A DNA stretch of 8,073 bases. Origin: Candidatus Ethanoperedens thermophilum. Its GTDB lineage: Archaea; Halobacteriota; Methanosarcinia; Methanosarcinales; EX4572-44. This document shows, piece after piece, positions 6,135-8,073 of this stretch. The stretch covers positions 1-8,073 of the forward strand of contig WNEG01000092.1 in NCBI GenBank assembly GCA_012910725.1, in the 5' to 3' direction. A program made the position numbers and the translations under genes. How positions within the stretch are numbered: position 1 is the stretch's first letter; each line of letters opens with the position of its first letter. Below the pieces are notes generated by a model, which was given only the letters and a program-made list of their open reading frames with translations, was not told where the DNA came from and did no database searches.

Positions 6135-6305
6135 TCAATTAACAAACTCCCTGTCTGCAATCTGTTGTCTTGCTTTTTTGTATGAATCCATGAACTTGGT
6201 ATCACTCATCAACTCAAGAGATTCAACTATTGTGTCAAATTCATCTTTGACTCTGACGAGATCTGATATTGCCTCTCTTGTGACCATTACACATTCTGCT
6301 ACCAT
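6135..6305 (-). CDS. Antitoxin-like small protein of a RelE-type pair
   Basis: Encodes VAECVMVTREAISDLVRVKD then EFDTIVESLELMSDTKFMDS and KKARQQIADREFVN. The acidic helical body (DEFDTIVESLELMSD) and short basic tail are typical of antitoxins paired with RelE toxins in archaea. It ends one base before the toxin start, with which it would be co-transcribed. Three in-frame ATGs exist (6326, 6305, 6287). I chose 6305 because the TATA box at 6326-6337 places transcription start near 6307, which makes the first ATG unusable and gives a leaderless message; 6287 is also possible. The reading frame is undamaged while its toxin is dead, so it is an orphan antitoxin or simply not yet decayed. Confidence 0.65.
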   Translation of the reverse strand: MVAECVMVTREAISDLVRVKDEFDTIVESLELMSDTKFMDSYKKARQQIADREFVN

Positions 6306-6325
6306 GTTAGATATGTAAGTACCCA

Positions 6326-6337
6326 TTATTTAATAAA
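6326..6337 (-). promoter_or_regulatory. TATA box of the antitoxin-toxin pair
   Basis: Minus strand TTTATTAAATAA, centred about 26 bp upstream of 6305. It overlaps the most upstream ATG, which argues against that start. Confidence 0.45.
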
Positions 6338-6423
6338 CTTTATCCAATAATTGCGCAAATTCATGAAACTCTGTTTCCCGGCATGACACTTCATGATTGC
6401 GGCTGCTCGCTAAAGCCATATAC

Positions 6424-6428
6424 AAAAA
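6424..6428 (-). terminator. Weak T-rich terminator candidate for the oxidoreductase gene
   Basis: The transcript reads GCACTTTTTGTATATGG about 20 nt past the stop codon at 6450. Only five T and no firm hairpin, so support is slight. Confidence 0.25.
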
Positions 6429-6449
6429 GTGCACAAAAGACCATGGTCA

Positions 6450-7808
6450 TCAGTGCATAGCTGCTAAAGCACCTTCGGCCGCGGTGACAATAACATCTTC
6501 TACCATGGTAAGTGAAGGGTCATAACATCTCTCTCTTTTACATAATTCCTTTATCAGCTCATTTTTTCGTATAGATAGTGACAACTCATTGATTCTCTCG
6601 GCAACCGTCTCCTCTGAAATAATCTGCCCTCCTATCAATCTCTCGGAATAGGCATCAAAGATCAATTTTACTGTGATTGGCTTCTTTTCTGGAGTAAATC
6701 TTGCCCTTGTAAATTTGGATGCTTTACCAACAATTGTTTTTATTCCGTACTCAGATGCCCTCTCTGAAGTAACCCCGACTGATCCTACCTGGAGATCTTC
6801 AATAAGGGTGATGACTGGACTCAAACACGGCTCAGAGGAAGAGCTGATGCCAGATATATTATCAGATATGACCTTGCCCTGCACTAAAATAGTGGATGCA
6901 AGCTGGCTCAGTGCCGGACGGTAGGTCATTGCATCGATAACCTCCACACAATCACCAAGTGCATAGATATTGTTTATATGCTTCTCTTTTCTCCTGACAT
7001 GCATGAAACGATCGGTTACTATCCCACCTTTCTCTCCTATCTCTATCCCTGCTTTTCTTGCAAGATCAACATTCGGTTCAACTCCGGTAGATACCTCTAC
7101 TATATCTGCTGGAATTTCTTTTCCATCGATTATAACAGATTTCACCACACCATTACCTTTTATAGCATTTATTTTTCTTCCAAGAGCAAACTCAACTCCC
7201 ATTTCCTCCAGTCTTTGCTGAACAATTGATGCCATATCCGGGTCCAGGAGTGAGCGAAGAAGCACGGGACGTGTTTTTGTCACCATTGTTTTTATGCCTG
7301 CTTTCTGAAAAGCTACTGCCACTTGCAGTCCTATGATTCCTGCTCCAATCACAACACCACTCTTCGCTTTACTCATTGCAGCCATTATATTTTCTGCATC
7401 ATCCTCGTTACGCAAGGCATAAACCCCGCCAAGCTCTGCTCCTTTGATTGGGGGAATTGTTGGTCTTCCCCCTGTTGCTATCACCAGATAATCATATCGA
7501 AGCTCTTCCCCACCAACAATTCTGATGCTGTTATTTTCGATATCAATACTTTCTACTGTGGTTTCAGTTTTGACATCGATACCTCGATCAAGATATGATT
7601 GCACTTCTTTTACCTCCACATCGTCTATGCCGCGATACAGTCCTTGCAGAACAAAGGGCAGCCCACAAACAGAGACCCAACCACGTTTCTCCTTTTTTAT
7701 AATTGTTATTTCTATCTCTTTGTCTACCTCTGTTATTCCTGTAAAACCAAATTCAACGAGCTGGAATGCTGCATCTCCTCCTCCAATAATTACTACTTTT
7801 TTTACCAT
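6450..7808 (-). CDS. FAD-dependent pyridine nucleotide-disulfide oxidoreductase, CoA-disulfide reductase / NADH oxidase type
   Basis: 452-aa flavoprotein of the normal length for the group with one redox-active Cys. N-terminal FAD fold VVIIGGGDAAF (5-15); active-site Cys C48 in SVCGLPF, matching the SxCGLPY-like motif of CoA-disulfide reductases and NADH oxidases/peroxidases; second conserved block LVIATGGRP (108-116); NAD(P)H-binding fold VVIGAGIIGLQVA (152-164); FAD ribityl-binding motif IYALGDCVEV (281-290); dimerisation domain to the end. It has no C-terminal rhodanese domain. Two more Cys (C423, C428) sit in the C-terminal tail CKRERCYDPSLTMVED, near where the family places substrate-contacting residues. 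Likely reaction: NAD(P)H-dependent reduction of CoA disulfide, a polysulfide or O2 in the cytoplasm; sequence alone does not decide which. Start ATG 7808 is supported by AAGGAG at 7822-7817 (8-nt spacing). It stands alone on minus, and its promoter region adjoins the hairpin repeat array. Confidence 0.9.
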   Translation of the reverse strand: MVKKVVIIGGGDAAFQLVEFGFTGITEVDKEIEITIIKKEKRGWVSVCGLPFVLQGLYRGIDDVEVKEVQSYLDRGIDVKTETTVESIDIENNSIRIVGGEELRYDYLVIATGGRPTIPPIKGAELGGVYALRNEDDAENIMAAMSKAKSGVVIGAGIIGLQVAVAFQKAGIKTMVTKTRPVLLRSLLDPDMASIVQQRLEEMGVEFALGRKINAIKGNGVVKSVIIDGKEIPADIVEVSTGVEPNVDLARKAGIEIGEKGGIVTDRFMHVRRKEKHINNIYALGDCVEVIDAMTYRPALSQLASTILVQGKVISDNISGISSSSEPCLSPVITLIEDLQVGSVGVTSERASEYGIKTIVGKASKFTRARFTPEKKPITVKLIFDAYSERLIGGQIISEETVAERINELSLSIRKNELIKELCKRERCYDPSLTMVEDVIVTAAEGALAAMH

Positions 7809-7816
7809 TGTTAATT

Positions 7817-7852
7817 CTCCTTGATGTTTCTTGGCATATAAGAAAGTATAAA
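7817..7852 (-). promoter_or_regulatory. Promoter and ribosome binding site of the oxidoreductase gene
   Basis: TTTATAC (7852-7846) is a TATA box; a start near 7825 would give a leader of about 17 nt carrying AAGGAG (7822-7817). The 19-bp direct repeat (7826-7844) lies between the box and the leader. Confidence 0.55.
7826..7844 (+). repeat. 19-bp direct repeat, left copy
   Basis: GTTTCTTGGCATATAAGAA; the right copy at 8055-8073 differs only by A for the second G of TTGG. The two copies bracket the hairpin array 229 bp apart. Confidence 0.75.
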
Positions 7853-7884
7853 CACACTTCCCTATCTTGCTACCGAAATGTTAT

Positions 7885-8057
7885 TTCTGTACAACGAAGT
7901 TGTGCAGTGCTTGATTGCTAGCGCAATCAAGAGTTAATTTCTGCTTGCGTTGTATGCAGTTCCGCACACGGAGTGTGTGGTTCTGTACAACGAAGTTGTG
8001 CAGTGCTTGATTGCTAGCGCAATCAAGAGTTAATTTCTGCTTGCGTTGTATGCAGTT
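7885..8057. repeat. Hairpin repeat array, exact 77-bp repeat at 96-bp period
   Basis: 7885-7961 and 7981-8057 are identical; a separate 19-bp hairpin lies between. Hairpins per unit: H1 7887-7907 (arms CTGTACAAC/GTTGTGCAG, loop GAA), H2 7910-7931 (arms CTTGATTGC/GCAATCAAG, loop TAGC), H3 7941-7959 (arms CTGCTTGC/GTATGCAG with one T-T mismatch), H4 7962-7980 (arms CCGCACAC/GTGTGTGG, loop GGA); then H1' 7983-8003, H2' 8006-8027, H3' 8037-8055. H1, H3, H4 are separated by TT where adjacent and share a TTC-YG start. The minus-strand open frame across the array only reflects the repeat and is not taken as a gene. The array may continue beyond the window. Confidence 0.9.
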
Positions 8058-8073
8058 TCTTGACATATAAGAA
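8055..8073 (+). repeat. 19-bp direct repeat, right copy
   Basis: GTTTCTTGACATATAAGAA, 18 of 19 bases as at 7826-7844. It begins in the last base of hairpin H3' and ends at the window edge, so a longer match may extend outside. Confidence 0.7.

Noticed and set aside
6359..6398. TCATGAA/TTCATGA inverted repeat with 22-bp loop
   Set aside because: TTCATGAA is itself palindromic and the loop is long; not a convincing terminator or operator.
6673..7824. Plus-strand open frames opposite the oxidoreductase gene
   Set aside because: Shadows of the real minus-strand gene, which has complete FAD and NAD motifs.
7881..8066. Minus-strand open frame of 61 codons at the right edge
   Set aside because: It only translates the tandem hairpin repeat twice; no start signal and no independent protein character.

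Overview
The window looks archaeal, most likely a methanogen- or ANME-like euryarchaeon. It carries a full-length Hel308 helicase, AT-rich TATA elements placed so that several genes would be leaderless, and an archaeal-type VapBC pair. Lineage is inferred from protein character only. It reads as an accessory region: two sound chromosomal genes (hel308 and an FAD/NAD(P) disulfide oxidoreductase) among toxin-antitoxin genes, insertion sequences and gene remnants.

Left part (1-2069): an IS4/IS1634-type insertion sequence (127-1711, transposase on minus) lies inside a second, unrelated transposase gene. The host gene is split into 1712-2069 and 1-126. Removing the element plus one copy of a 5-bp TTAAG duplication rejoins the host reading frame exactly. 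The inner transposase keeps D, D and E catalytic residues but has no ordinary start codon where its N-terminal homology begins.

Middle left (2070-3426): an intact vapBC operon on plus (2258-2930), apparently leaderless, with a small repeat/palindrome between TATA box and start. About 500 bp without a sure gene follow. They hold a 58-codon membrane-like ORF that may be the end of a decayed ABC permease, then a 281-bp stretch bounded by perfect 10-bp inverted repeats (3140-3420).

Centre (3427-5622): hel308 on minus, all helicase motifs present. Its C-terminal half contains an in-frame palindromic sequence (3894-3954) that is nearly the same as a repeat found twice at the right edge of the window.

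Right (5708-8073): a decayed ABC ATPase N-terminus (5711-5857); a RelE-like toxin pseudogene with one deleted base and one nonsense codon (5877-6133) next to its open antitoxin-like gene; the 452-aa flavoprotein oxidoreductase (6450-7808); and upstream of it an array of short hairpins with an exact 77-bp repeat at 96-bp period (7885-8057). All the non-Watson-Crick pairs that can be accommodated in these hairpins are G.U on the plus strand.

The most novel signal is the hairpin repeat family shared by the array and the coding sequence of hel308. It resembles, in behaviour, the protein-invading palindromic elements known from Rickettsia.
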